Source of the DNA: JBQTHI01 sp052390035
GTDB lineage: Bacteria > Actinomycetota > Acidimicrobiia > Spongiisociales > ZC4RG35
DNA: 64,000 nucleotides
Reading direction: 5' to 3'
NCBI GenBank assembly: GCA_052390035.1
Contig: JBQTHI010000007.1
Span: 1-64,000 of the forward strand
The notes below the pieces were generated by a model. It was not told where the DNA came from. It did no database searches and worked only from the letters and a program-made list of their open reading frames with translations. Made by a program: the position numbers and the translations under genes. This document shows positions 32,116 to 43,092 of the stretch, in pieces (position 1 is the first letter of the stretch; each line of letters begins with the position of its first letter).

Positions 32116-33327
32116 TCACACATGCGGTACCGGGGCGGTCACTAATTCGTCTGTGAGCAAAGGCCGAGACGGCCGCCACCGGTCCCAGTGTTCGATCGCA
32201 TAAAACGCCGCCATGCCGGCCAGCACCGTCCCCGCCACCATCTGGAACATGATCCGGTAGCCGAAACCGCCGATGATCCAGCCGATCAGTGGCGAAACGC
32301 CGAACAGGGCCAAATCAAACAGCGCGGTGAATACCGCGGTGGCGGTGCCCCGTTCATGGTCGGCAGCACGGGTGGTCGCCATTCCCAACACCACCGGGTA
32401 AGAGATTCCATGACCGAGGCCGCTCAGGGCACCACCGATGACCAGGCCGTTCAAGCCACCGATCAGGCCGAGGCTGGCGATGCCCAGGCCATATACGCCC
32501 ATGCCCGGCCCGACCATCCGCACCGGACCCACCCGATCAGGCACCCATGAGAACCCGAGCCGCCATAGCACCGCGGTTATCGCATAAGCGGTGAAAAAGG
32601 GGCCAACCGAGCCCAAACCTGAAGTGGCGACGTAAGTCTTGACGAACACGAACGCAGTGGTGAAGCCCAACGACAGAAAGATCGTCACAAACCAGATTGG
32701 CCGCATGGCCGGATTGCGGAGCATCGATCCGAAACCAGTGGTGGCGGCGCCGGTGTTGACTCCGCTCCGCTCCATCTTCATGGCCAGCCCGAAGCTGACC
32801 ACCGAGAAGGCTGCCGCCATCAGAAAAACCCCTCGATAACCCCAACTGCTGTGGAGGACCAGGTCCCCGACCGCCGGGCCTATTCCAATAGGTGCCAGGC
32901 CCGAGATGCCGAAGAGGGCGATCCCCTGAGTCCGATTCTCCGCCGGAACCCGGTCGGCGATGTAAGTCCAGAAGGCGGTCATGGTCATCGCCTGCCCGAG
33001 ACCCTGCAGCAGGCGAGCCACGACCAAAGCTTCTCCCAGTTGTTCGACAAACGCGTACATCAGGGTGGCGCCCGCTACCACCAAGGTTCCGATGCGGATA
33101 AGCAATCGACGGCTGTGGAGATCCATGACCCGGCCGATGAACGGACGCACTCCGATGGAAGCGATCCCCGCCACCCCGACGATGATTCCTACCCTCAACT
33201 CGTTGGCACCGAGGTCCAACAGGTACCCGGGAAAGTGCACCAGGAGGCTGTTGGACAGCTCGGAGGCGAGCGCCGCCATGAAGACGAGCGCGAACCAACG
33301 CGTGAGAAGAGTTTGGCGGACCACCAA
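32116..33327 (-). CDS. MFS transporter
   Basis: A 403-residue major facilitator with about 12 membrane helices. The loop 2-3 motif appears as GRVMDLHSRRLLIRIG. Further cues are the Gly-rich FGISGLAPIGIGPAVG and the second-half VPDRVGPVRMVGPGMG. The substrate is unknown; drug or metabolite efflux is the usual annotation for this type. The start is TTG at 33327 or the adjoining GTG at 33324; neither has a clear ribosome binding site. It is upstream of the glycosylase on the same strand. Confidence 0.85.
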   Translation of the reverse strand: MVVRQTLLTRWFALVFMAALASELSNSLLVHFPGYLLDLGANELRVGIIVGVAGIASIGVRPFIGRVMDLHSRRLLIRIGTLVVAGATLMYAFVEQLGEALVVARLLQGLGQAMTMTAFWTYIADRVPAENRTQGIALFGISGLAPIGIGPAVGDLVLHSSWGYRGVFLMAAAFSVVSFGLAMKMERSGVNTGAATTGFGSMLRNPAMRPIWFVTIFLSLGFTTAFVFVKTYVATSGLGSVGPFFTAYAITAVLWRLGFSWVPDRVGPVRMVGPGMGVYGLGIASLGLIGGLNGLVIGGALSGLGHGISYPVVLGMATTRAADHERGTATAVFTALFDLALFGVSPLIGWIIGGFGYRIMFQMVAGTVLAGMAAFYAIEHWDRWRPSRPLLTDELVTAPVPHV

Positions 33328-33416
33328 AGTACCTAACTCGCTCAGCGACCCCGAAATTCCGGTGTTCTCTTCTCTTTAGGGGGTTTGATCAAGCGCCGTG
33401 GCGGCGTCGTCGCTCA

Positions 33417-33422
33417 TACGAT
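33417..33422 (+). promoter_or_regulatory. Candidate -10 (TACGAT) for leaderless unknown-methyltransferase-fahA operon
   Basis: TACGAT, six bases before GTG at 33429, the first gene of a three-gene overlapping set. Confidence 0.5.
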
Positions 33423-33428
33423 GCCAGG

Positions 33429-34259
33429 GTGACCGGCGCTGATGCTCGGGTGATCGCCCTCGAGGGGCTTATCGACTACGCCGGGATGTACCCACCGGAG
33501 TCTCTGTCGTTGGCCGAAGCTCTTTTCCGGTACCAAAAACATCGGGGCGGCGACCACGCCTGGATGCTGGGGGTGTTCTTGTGTCCTTCGTCGCAACTGA
33601 CCGCGCTCGCCGGGAGGGTGGAGGAAAGCGGGCTCCCGATCGGGGTGGTAGCCGACCAGGCCGTGGTGGAGGCGGTCGCCTCCACTAACGAATCGGGTCT
33701 CGAGATCACCCATTTCGAGCTGGCCACAGGCGTGGAGTCGGCACCGGATCTGGAGGGTCTGCGGCGCGACATAAGCCTCTTCATCGAAGCGGAGGTGGCC
33801 GAGGTCGCCACCCTCGCGCTCGAACTGGCCCCCCGGCCGGTGGCGGCCAAGGTTCGCCTGGGCGGTTCGACTCCCGCCTATTTTCCCGACCCGGGCCAGG
33901 TGGCCGCGTATCTGTCCGAGGTCGCCTCGGCCGGGCTGGCGGTCAAGGCCACCGCTGGTCTTCATCACCCCTGGCGTCACTTTTCCCCCGATCTCGGCGC
34001 CTGGCGGCACGGGTTCCTCAACCTGGTCGGCGCCGCCGCCCTCCTCGAAAATGGTGGGCGGTCGGTCGAGGCGGAGGTCATTCTCGAGGCCGAGACCGGG
34101 CGACTTGATGCGTCGGCACTGTCCGTGGCGGGTTTCGATTTCGGCCCTCAGGCGCTGGCGATCGGACGCTCTTTCCTCCCGTCATACGGGAGTTGTTCGT
34201 TCGACGAGCCGCTCGACGACCTGCTGGCGATGTCGGCCATCCCCGGGAGGGTCCATTGA
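33429..34259 (+). CDS. Conserved hypothetical protein, TIM-barrel-like
   Basis: A 276-residue soluble protein of unknown function. The motif VKATAGLHHPWRHFSP, followed by HGFLNLVGAA, and an upstream KVRLGGSTPAYFPD strand are what I recall from a conserved actinobacterial family with barrel-like repeats of strand and helix. Histidines in LHHPWRH could bind metal or substrate (inference). It overlaps the next gene as TGATG and belongs with the methyltransferase and fumarylacetoacetase genes. Context suggests small-molecule catabolism. Confidence 0.65.
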   Translation: MTGADARVIALEGLIDYAGMYPPESLSLAEALFRYQKHRGGDHAWMLGVFLCPSSQLTALAGRVEESGLPIGVVADQAVVEAVASTNESGLEITHFELATGVESAPDLEGLRRDISLFIEAEVAEVATLALELAPRPVAAKVRLGGSTPAYFPDPGQVAAYLSEVASAGLAVKATAGLHHPWRHFSPDLGAWRHGFLNLVGAAALLENGGRSVEAEVILEAETGRLDASALSVAGFDFGPQALAIGRSFLPSYGSCSFDEPLDDLLAMSAIPGRVH

Positions 34260-35302
34260 TGGACCGGGAGCGAATCCGACAGTTCATGGAGCGTTTCGAG
34301 GGCATTGCCGCCGGCGCGGCCGCCGTCGGGGCTTTGGCGGTGGCAGATCGGGCCGGTGTGCTGGCGAAAATGGCGACTCGTGAAGCCGTCACGGCTTCCG
34401 ACCTGGCGGGCGACGATTACGAGTTGCGTTATGTCGAAGAGATCCTGAACACACTGGCCGCCGCCGGAATCATCGAATACCAACCCGAAAACGGCAGCTT
34501 TTCGCTCCCCCCCGAACATGCCGCGGTCCTGGTCGATGAAACCAGCCCTTATCTGCTGGCAGGCTGGCTCGATGGCATCCCCGGCGCCATGAAGCTCATC
34601 GATCGGATAGCCCACGTCACCCGCATAGGAGGGGGAATTCCGGTCTCGGAGTACGAAGAGCGCCTGGTGGCCGGGATCGACCGGCTCAACTCTCCCGGGA
34701 TCCGGGTCTTGCTGGCCCGGCGGTGGCTGCAGGCGATGCCGGACGTGGTCGCCAAATTGGCAGCGGGCGCCCGCGTGGCCGATGTCGGCTGCGGGTCGGG
34801 GGCGGCGGCGATCACGATTGCCGCCGCCTACCCCTCATCGACTGTCATCGGTTATGACATCGACCGTCGGGCTCTCGATCGAGCCCGGGCGTCGTCAGGT
34901 TCTCTCGCCAACCTCGCCTTTGAGTTGAGACCGGCCGGGGATCTGCCGGTCAAGCCTGGCTTCGATCTGATCACCACCTTCGATGTGATCCACGACCTCT
35001 CCCACCCATTGCCGGCTCTGCAAAGAATCCAAGAGGCGCTAACCCCCGACGGCACCTATCTGATGGTTGAGCCCGCCGCCGGACCCCGGCTCGAGGACAA
35101 CCTCAGCCCCCGGGGTACCCTGCTGTACGGCTTCGGGCTGCTCTATTGCCTTCCGCAGTCGCTCGTCGGTGGTGGCGCCGGGCTGGGTGTTGGCTGGGGA
35201 CCGGTGAAGGCCGCGGCGCTCTGCCGTGAGGCCGGATTCAGCCAGTTCGAACACCTTCCCGTCGAAAACCCCTACAGCAACTTTTTCCGGATCGAGCGGT
35301 GA
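34259..35302 (+). CDS. Class I SAM-dependent methyltransferase
   Basis: A 347-residue methyltransferase. An N-terminal helical/winged-helix region (about 1-100) of the kind used for dimerisation precedes the Rossmann domain: motif I VADVGCGSGAAAI, then VIGYDID, FDLITTFDVIHDLSHP and LMVEP. It resembles Rv2258c-like proteins. ATG at 34259 overlaps the preceding stop as TGATG with GGGAGGG 9 nt upstream. Its stop overlaps the fumarylacetoacetase GTG. The substrate is unknown; co-translation suggests one acting with the flanking genes. Confidence 0.85.
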   Translation: MDRERIRQFMERFEGIAAGAAAVGALAVADRAGVLAKMATREAVTASDLAGDDYELRYVEEILNTLAAAGIIEYQPENGSFSLPPEHAAVLVDETSPYLLAGWLDGIPGAMKLIDRIAHVTRIGGGIPVSEYEERLVAGIDRLNSPGIRVLLARRWLQAMPDVVAKLAAGARVADVGCGSGAAAITIAAAYPSSTVIGYDIDRRALDRARASSGSLANLAFELRPAGDLPVKPGFDLITTFDVIHDLSHPLPALQRIQEALTPDGTYLMVEPAAGPRLEDNLSPRGTLLYGFGLLYCLPQSLVGGGAGLGVGWGPVKAAALCREAGFSQFEHLPVENPYSNFFRIER

Positions 35303-36372
35303 GCTACGGGGTCTTCTCGGTCGGAGGGGGCCCCCGCCGGGTGGGCTTGGCGATCGAAGGACAGGTGCTCGATGTGTCCGAAACCGACGACCTGTTCGCA
35401 CCGGGAACCCTCGAACCCCTGCTGGCGGCCGGACCCGAGGTGTGGCGCGCCGTCCGGGAAAAGGTCGGCAACCTTGCCAGCAGCCGTAACGATCTCATCC
35501 CCCTCGAGCGGGTACAGATGCACCTCCCCTGCCGGATCGGGGACTTCGTCGACTTCTACTCATCGATCGATCACGCCCGAAACGTAGGAAAGATTCTCCG
35601 ACCCAACGCCGAACCCTTGCTTCCCAACTGGCGGCAGATGCCGATCGGCTATCACGGCCGGGCCGGCACCATTGTCGTCGACGGAACGCCGTTGCGCCGA
35701 CCCTCGGGTCAGCGGGGTCTGGGAGACTTCGGTCCCACCCGCCGGCTCGACTTCGAGTTGGAGGTGGGGTTCCTCACCGGCCGGGGGCCGTCGCTCGGGA
35801 CTCCGGTGCGTACGGCCGGAGCGGAGAACTACATCTTTGGCCTGGTGCTGCTCAACGACTGGTCGGCCCGCGATATCCAGGCCTGGGAGTATCAGCCTCT
35901 GGGGCCGTTCCTCGGCAAATCCTTCGCCACCACCATCTCCCCCTGGGTCGTGCCGCTCGCCGACCTGGAGGAGTTCAGGGTCGATCCCCCGATCCAACAG
36001 CCCGAACCACTCCCTTATATGCTGCCGGCGGGCCAAGGACTTGACGTGGATCTGGAGGTGTCGGTCAACGGAGAGGCGGTGACGAGGTCCAACCTCCGCC
36101 ACCTCTATTGGACGATGAGCCAGCAAGTCGCCCACGTCACCAGCAACGGCGCCACGTTTGGCGCCGGGGATCTGTTCGCCTCGGGCACCGTGTCCGGTCC
36201 GACTCCGGACAGCCGGGGTTGCTTGCTCGAGATCAACGGCCTCGACGGCCCTTACCTGGCCGACGGCGACACCGTGCAGATGACAGCCCGGGCCGGAGAT
36301 GTGTTCTTCGGATCGTGTGCGGGGACCGTGCACGGGTTTGATACCAACTTAGAGCAGCCGCTTCCTCGCTAA
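35299..36372 (+). CDS. fahA: Fumarylacetoacetase
   Basis: A 357-residue enzyme that hydrolyses fumarylacetoacetate, the last step of tyrosine/homogentisate breakdown. Human FAH ligands have counterparts: DFYSSIDHARNVG (metal Asp and catalytic His), YHGRAGTIV (Arg), DFELEVGF (two Glu), LLNDWSARDIQAWEY (Asp, Gln) and FLGKSF (Lys). GTG at 35299 overlaps the methyltransferase stop as GTGA. No homogentisate dioxygenase or hydroxyphenylpyruvate dioxygenase is in the window, so the physiological pathway is unproven. Confidence 0.93.
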   Translation: MSYGVFSVGGGPRRVGLAIEGQVLDVSETDDLFAPGTLEPLLAAGPEVWRAVREKVGNLASSRNDLIPLERVQMHLPCRIGDFVDFYSSIDHARNVGKILRPNAEPLLPNWRQMPIGYHGRAGTIVVDGTPLRRPSGQRGLGDFGPTRRLDFELEVGFLTGRGPSLGTPVRTAGAENYIFGLVLLNDWSARDIQAWEYQPLGPFLGKSFATTISPWVVPLADLEEFRVDPPIQQPEPLPYMLPAGQGLDVDLEVSVNGEAVTRSNLRHLYWTMSQQVAHVTSNGATFGAGDLFASGTVSGPTPDSRGCLLEINGLDGPYLADGDTVQMTARAGDVFFGSCAGTVHGFDTNLEQPLPR

Positions 36373-36773
36373 TCGGCCCTCAACGTCGGGCCGACCAGGG
36401 CTACCAGGGCGGCGGCCGGGACCAGATGCATCACTGCCTGAAACACCCGGTCGTTGGTCGAGTTGTCGAGCATGGTCAGGGTGAACAGGCTCAAAAAGCT
36501 GACCAGCACCACCAGGCCATTGAAGATCAGTTTTCCCTTCCCAGCTCGCCGGATGAGAAAGACAGCGAGGAGGACAGCGAGCAGCGCCGGCACCACCGAG
36601 AAGACGACAACATCTAGAAAAGTCATGTTCCTGGTTTCGGTCATGGCGAATCCTGCCGGAGTCCGCAGCGACACTCCTAGCTGGCGGAAGGCCATCAACA
36701 GCACCACGTTGACAGCCGTTGCCACCCCGACGGCAATCAGCCCTCGCATCCAGGTGGATGGTCGGTCGTTCAT
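36369..36773 (-). CDS. DUF6069-like membrane protein
   Basis: A 134-residue protein with four probable helices (about 9-30, 52-74, 82-103, 112-131). The order of segments fits the DUF6069 family of unknown function, to my recollection. The ATG has an AAGGAGG site 7 nt upstream. The 3' end overlaps the fahA stop on the other strand by 4 nt. Confidence 0.6.
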   Translation of the reverse strand: MNDRPSTWMRGLIAVGVATAVNVVLLMAFRQLGVSLRTPAGFAMTETRNMTFLDVVVFSVVPALLAVLLAVFLIRRAGKGKLIFNGLVVLVSFLSLFTLTMLDNSTNDRVFQAVMHLVPAAALVALVGPTLRAD

Positions 36774-36836
36774 GAAGCCACCTCCTTGTTGACTGCGTCG
36801 AGGGGCCTATCCGAGAGGCTCATCCCGCCCTCGTCA

Positions 36837-38069
36837 TCACTTGACCCGCCTGCCGCCCTGCCAGACATGGGTCACCCTGTTGGCGTCACCCCAGACCGAC
36901 AGGTCGTTCAATGGACTGGAGTCGAATGCAATCGCGTCGGCGTCGTATCCATCGGCCAGCAGTCCGGAACGGGGAGCTTGAGGGCCGAGCGTCTCCGGAC
37001 CATGAACCGTGGCGGCTTCGATCGCCAGCAGTGGTGTCAGGCCGGCGTCGATGAGATGGCGCACCTCGCGGGTCGCCTGCCCGTAGCGATGCCCATGTAT
37101 GGGCCCACTGGCGAATATGTCGGTCCCCATGGCCATCTTCACTCCAGCGGCTACCGCGATTTTCATCGCCTGGGCGTGTTGGTCGGCGAGGCCGGTGATC
37201 TTCTTGTAGGCGTAGGCCGGGATATGCTCTTCGAGGCCGAGCAACTCCTCGACGATGAACCGGGTGGAGACCAGGAGGGCCCCGGTGTCGAGCATCAGAT
37301 CGGCAGCCTCCTCATCGAGGTAGCTGCCGTGCTCAATGGTCTTCACCCCGGCGCGCAACGCCGCCATGATCCCCGGTTTGCCGTGACAGTGGGCAGCCAC
37401 CACCCGATCTGCCCGGGCCGCTTCATCAACGATCGCTTTCAGCTCTTCGTCGGAGAACTGCTGATGGATGGGGTGATCAACTTCGGACATCACCCCGCCG
37501 GACGCACAGATCTTGATGACTCTCGCCCCCAGTCGAAGCTGCTCGCGGACCGCCTTGACACACTCGGAAGGACCGTCAGCCAGCCGGCCGACGATACGTC
37601 CGCGTCCGGACGTCCCTTCGTAGACATCGAGCGGTATCGAGTGGATGTCGGCATGGCCTCCGGTGGTGGACAACACCGCCCCCGCTCCATAAATGGAGGG
37701 GCCGCGGATGCTGCCCTCGGATACAACCGCCGCCAGCTCCACACCGTATCCCCCTACCTCTCGGACCGACGTGATGCCGGCATCTAGGTAGCGACCGAGG
37801 TCCACGGTCGCCCGGGCGCCTGCCGCCGCCGGCGGGATGAAGGCTGTTCCTTCCAGATTCCAGGCGGGCGAGCCGAACAAGTGAGCGTGACAATCCCAGA
37901 TGCCCGGCATCAGGGCGGGGACCTCGAAGACATCGGCGCCAGGAGTCGTCGGGGCCGATCGGGCCGGTCCGGCGTAGGTGATGATCGCCCCCTCAGCGAT
38001 CATCACCCCGTTTTCGACCGGCTCCCCTCTCCCGGTGATCAATAAGTTGGTCTGGATACGGACGGTCAC
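36837..38069 (-). CDS. Metal-dependent amidohydrolase
   Basis: A 410-residue amidohydrolase-superfamily enzyme. Metal-binding DCHAHLFG (HxH), VIKICASGGVMS (bridging Lys), AAHCHG, EHGSYLD and MGTDIFA follow in order, the pattern of imidazolonepropionase-like or Xaa-Pro dipeptidase-like members. The exact substrate cannot be read. GTG at 38069 was chosen because TAGGGT (38077-38082) ends 7 nt before it. The GTG at 38078 would lie inside that hexamer. Confidence 0.88.
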   Translation of the reverse strand: MTVRIQTNLLITGRGEPVENGVMIAEGAIITYAGPARSAPTTPGADVFEVPALMPGIWDCHAHLFGSPAWNLEGTAFIPPAAAGARATVDLGRYLDAGITSVREVGGYGVELAAVVSEGSIRGPSIYGAGAVLSTTGGHADIHSIPLDVYEGTSGRGRIVGRLADGPSECVKAVREQLRLGARVIKICASGGVMSEVDHPIHQQFSDEELKAIVDEAARADRVVAAHCHGKPGIMAALRAGVKTIEHGSYLDEEAADLMLDTGALLVSTRFIVEELLGLEEHIPAYAYKKITGLADQHAQAMKIAVAAGVKMAMGTDIFASGPIHGHRYGQATREVRHLIDAGLTPLLAIEAATVHGPETLGPQAPRSGLLADGYDADAIAFDSSPLNDLSVWGDANRVTHVWQGGRRVK

Positions 38070-38076
38070 GCCCGCC

Positions 38077-38082
38077 ACCCTA
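38077..38082 (-). promoter_or_regulatory. Candidate -10 (TAGGGT) for leaderless amidohydrolase mRNA
   Basis: TAGGGT on the minus strand, 7 nt before GTG at 38069. It lies directly after the hppA stop, so hppA and the amidohydrolase need not be one transcript. Confidence 0.5.
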
Positions 38083-38086
38083 GTTT

Positions 38087-40402
38087 TCAGGCGGCCTTGA
38101 CTGCGGCTGGCTCCGGTGCCATCTCGGCCTTTTTGCCCCGCTTGGCATAGAGAATCGCTGCGCCCAAGACGATCAAGCCGACTACTGCGATACCGATTCG
38201 CACACCGCCGGCGTCGCGGAAACGAATCACCGCCGGCAGGATGAGCAGCGAGATGAGGTTCATCACCTTGATCAGCGGGTTGAGAGCCGGACCGGCGGTG
38301 TCTTTAAACGGATCACCCACAGTGTCGCCGATGACCGCCGCCTTGTGGGGCTCAGAGCCTTTACCCCCATGGTGGCCCTCTTCGATGTATTTCTTGGCGT
38401 TGTCCCAGGCGCCTCCCGAGTTGGAAAGGAAGTTGGCCATCAGTTGGCCGGTGAGGATGACCGCCGCCAGAAACCCTCCGAGGGCGAGGTGGCCGAATCC
38501 GAATCCGACGATCACCGGGGTGAGGACGGCCAGCAAGGCAGGGGTAGCGAGCTCCCGAAGCGAAGCAGCGGTGCAAATGTCGATGACGGGGCCGTAGTCG
38601 GGACGTTTTTCGCCACGCATTATCTTTCCGTCGGCGAACTGGCGGCGCACCTCTTCCACCACCACCCCGGCGGTGCGACCCACCGCCCGGATGGCCAGCG
38701 CTGAGAACATGAAGGCGACGGAGCCACCTATCAGGAGCCCGATAAAGGTGAGGGGATCGGCCACGTTGATGGCGGTTAGCGGATCCCGAAAGAGGTCCGA
38801 CCCGGCCAAGTCGAGACCCAGTTCGGCTGCGATGGTTTCGATGAACGAGGCGAACAGGGCGACGGCGGCGATGACCGCCGATCCGATGGCAAATCCTTTG
38901 GTGACTGCCTTCGTGGTATTTCCGACCGCGTCCAGGCTCACCATGATCTTTTGGGCATCCCCGTGGAACTCACCCGACATCTCGGCGATCCCGGCGGCGT
39001 TGTCGGCCACCGGCCCGTAAGTGTCTTCCGAGACGACGACTCCGGTCGTGGCCAGCATCCCCATCCCACACAGTGCCACCAGATATAGGGCGAACTGGAG
39101 GTTGCCTCCGCCCAAGAGCACTGCCACCCCGATGGCGCCGGCGATGGCGACGATTGCCCAGACCGACGACTCCAGCCCGACGGAGACTCCTGACAGGACG
39201 GTGGTGGCAGGTCCGGTCCGGGTGCTGTCTGCTATCTCCTGCACCGGTCGGGTCTCGGTGGAGGTGAAGTATTCGGTGAGACGGGAAACGACCTGGGCGA
39301 GGATGAGACCGGTCACCACTGCGGCGAAAACCTTCCAACCCTCGTTTCCGTTGTTGTTGCCGACATACAACATCGAGACCAGAAACGTCCCAATCACGGT
39401 GAGTATCCCGGCGGTGAGAAAGCCCCGGTTGATGGGTGCCATGGCGGTGCGGTCGTGTTGTGGGGCCCGCACCAAGAATACCCCGGCGATCGAGGCGACC
39501 ACGCCAATCGCCCGAGCGATCAGCGGGAAGACGAGACCCAGTGCGGGGTTGGCCCCGATCGAGGAGAAGGCCGCCACTCCCAGGATGATGGAGGCGACCA
39601 GGGTGACCTCGTAGCTTTCGAAGAGGTCGGAGGCCATCCCCGCACAGTCGCCCACATTGTCCCCGACATTGTCGGCGATGGTTGCCGGATTGCGGGCGTC
39701 GTCTTCGGGAATTCCCTGCTCGACTTTGCCGACCAGGTCGGCGCCCACGTCGGCAGCCTTGGTGAAAATGCCGCCCCCGACCCGGAGGAACAGAGCCAGC
39801 AGTGACCCGCCGAACCCGAATCCGATCAGGATGGCCGACGAGGTGTTCTGGAAGATCATGATGATGACGGTGGCGCCGAGCAGTCCGAGGCCGACGGTGA
39901 ACATCCCCGCCACTCCGCCGGTGCGGAAAGCGACCTTGAGCGCCGCCGGGAGGGATCCGGACTTGGCGGCGGCGGCGGTGCGCACGTTGCCCCTCACCGC
40001 CAGGCTCATGCCGATAAAGCCGGTCAGACCCGACATCAAACACCCGACAACAAAGGCCAGCGTACGGAACGTCCCTGAGGCGGCAAACGACAGCGCCTCC
40101 GACCCATCGGGCCTGATGACGGCGGTGGAGGATAAGAAAACCACCACCACCAGCGGAATCAGGATGAGGAGAATGGTGCGGAACTGGCGTCGGAGGTAGG
40201 CCATCGCCCCTTCCTGGATGGCAGCGGCGATCTCCCGCATCTTGGGAGTGCCTTGGTCGGCCCTGATGACACCTCGGGACAGCAGGAAGCCGACCAGGAT
40301 CGCAGTCAGTGCGGTGAGGGCTGAAATGACGAGCCACACCCATTCGGCATTGCCGAGGACGAACTGCTGATAGCCACCCTCGGCGGCCAGGACGTTGCTC
40401 AT
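38087..40402 (-). CDS. hppA: Membrane H+-translocating pyrophosphatase
   Basis: A 771-residue pump with about 16 helices that couples pyrophosphate hydrolysis to proton transport. The active-site stretch GGGIFTKAADVGADLVGKVE and DNVGDNVGDCAGMASDLFE is intact, as is the C-terminal DNAKKYIE region. GNTTKAVTKGFAIGSA carries Lys at the position that marks K+-independent pumps (Ala marks K+-dependent ones), by published work on the Carboxydothermus enzyme. The ATG has AAGGAGG about 10 nt upstream. It follows a terminator-like hairpin at 40441-40467. Confidence 0.95.
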   Translation of the reverse strand: MSNVLAAEGGYQQFVLGNAEWVWLVISALTALTAILVGFLLSRGVIRADQGTPKMREIAAAIQEGAMAYLRRQFRTILLILIPLVVVVFLSSTAVIRPDGSEALSFAASGTFRTLAFVVGCLMSGLTGFIGMSLAVRGNVRTAAAAKSGSLPAALKVAFRTGGVAGMFTVGLGLLGATVIIMIFQNTSSAILIGFGFGGSLLALFLRVGGGIFTKAADVGADLVGKVEQGIPEDDARNPATIADNVGDNVGDCAGMASDLFESYEVTLVASIILGVAAFSSIGANPALGLVFPLIARAIGVVASIAGVFLVRAPQHDRTAMAPINRGFLTAGILTVIGTFLVSMLYVGNNNGNEGWKVFAAVVTGLILAQVVSRLTEYFTSTETRPVQEIADSTRTGPATTVLSGVSVGLESSVWAIVAIAGAIGVAVLLGGGNLQFALYLVALCGMGMLATTGVVVSEDTYGPVADNAAGIAEMSGEFHGDAQKIMVSLDAVGNTTKAVTKGFAIGSAVIAAVALFASFIETIAAELGLDLAGSDLFRDPLTAINVADPLTFIGLLIGGSVAFMFSALAIRAVGRTAGVVVEEVRRQFADGKIMRGEKRPDYGPVIDICTAASLRELATPALLAVLTPVIVGFGFGHLALGGFLAAVILTGQLMANFLSNSGGAWDNAKKYIEEGHHGGKGSEPHKAAVIGDTVGDPFKDTAGPALNPLIKVMNLISLLILPAVIRFRDAGGVRIGIAVVGLIVLGAAILYAKRGKKAEMAPEPAAVKAA

Positions 40403-40440
40403 GACGGAATGATCCTCCTTGGGGTCAGACGGTGTGGTCC

Positions 40441-40467
40441 AAGAAAAGCGGCACTCGTTGGTGCCGC
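40441..40467 (-). terminator. Rho-independent terminator upstream of hppA
   Basis: On the minus strand: a 7-bp stem GCGGCAC/GTGCCGC (40461-40467 and 40448-40454), 6-nt loop, then TTTTCTT. It would end the transcript of the 40535-41251 gene. The rest of the 132-bp gap has no feature beyond the hppA ribosome binding site. Confidence 0.75.
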
Positions 40468-40534
40468 CTCAGAACCTCAACCTCTCAGACCGGAATTCGG
40501 GCCACCGTAGGTTAACAACCCGGGTGGAAGAACC

Positions 40535-41251
40535 CTATTCGGCCCGGTTGAGGGTCTCCACCATCAACAACAGGGCCGCCAAAACCGTGCCTGCTCCGCC
40601 GAGCACCACCCCGTCCGATATCCAGGAGAAGCCGGGGTTGTTGAGCGCGAACAAAGAGCCGGCAAGAGCAAGGATCCCAAGTCCCACTCCCGCCCACACC
40701 AGCAGACGGCCATGTCGCATTCTGGTCAGCACCGCGAAACCACCCAGACCGAGGGACAAGGCGCCGATGATCCAAACGGGCCAGATCGGCATCAGACCGA
40801 AAATTCGAACCGGAGAAGCGTTGCCGACGGCAACAATCCCTCCCACCAGCATGGCGCCGGCGGCGGTCAACATCCCCAGGGCGATAGGTGCACGGCTCTC
40901 CTCGAGGATTGCAACCGGCTTGGTAGGCGGGATCGGGCGAAGAATCGGTGCGTCCGGGGTCAGCTGACCGTCGACGTCGACACCCTGGTCGCGAGCATTG
41001 GCGAGCAACCGGTTCAGGCGGGGAGAGCTTGATGAACGGATGCCGAGCGCCAACGCGAACCGGGCATCATCGTTGGTGGAGAGAATTAGCTCTTCGCCCT
41101 CGACTTTGATGTGGAATCCGTCAAGTCGGGCGGATACCCCCACATCGGAAAGCGGCCATTGACCAAGCTCACCGTACTGGGACATCAGCCTCAACACCTC
41201 ATGGTCGAGGTGGATCTCGACCCTGATTCCGGTATCTGTTTCGCCCGCCAT
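40535..41251 (-). CDS. Hypothetical membrane protein
   Basis: About 238 residues. The N-terminal 110 are soluble and strand-rich (VEIHLDHEVLRLM, ELILSTNDDARFALALGI). Four membrane helices follow in the C-terminal half (roughly 125-145, 150-172, 178-197, 207-232). I do not recognise the family. ATG at 41251 lacks a ribosome binding site; GTG at 41281 with GGAAGGA upstream is a fair alternative. A terminator follows at 40441-40467. It is divergent from ettA. Confidence 0.6.
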   Translation of the reverse strand: MAGETDTGIRVEIHLDHEVLRLMSQYGELGQWPLSDVGVSARLDGFHIKVEGEELILSTNDDARFALALGIRSSSSPRLNRLLANARDQGVDVDGQLTPDAPILRPIPPTKPVAILEESRAPIALGMLTAAGAMLVGGIVAVGNASPVRIFGLMPIWPVWIIGALSLGLGGFAVLTRMRHGRLLVWAGVGLGILALAGSLFALNNPGFSWISDGVVLGGAGTVLAALLLMVETLNRAE

Positions 41252-41409
41252 CCGGACCGTTCCGGTGAGGTCGGTGTTCACGGCGCCCAACGTTTCCTTC
41301 CCGCCGCCCACACCCGCCGCCCTGCAGTCATGTTAGGGCCTGGCGGCGAATCCCCAAGACTCAGTTTGCCGGCTTTCGTCTACCCTCTCCACCCCTCCGG
41401 AAGTTTCAA

Positions 41410-43080
<1,671 letters not shown>

Positions 43081-43092
43081 AGCCCTCCCCTA

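Noticed and set aside
38970..40343. A 457-codon minus-strand frame inside hppA.
   Set aside because: Arg/His/Gly-rich shadow frame of a highly conserved pyrophosphatase; no family resemblance.
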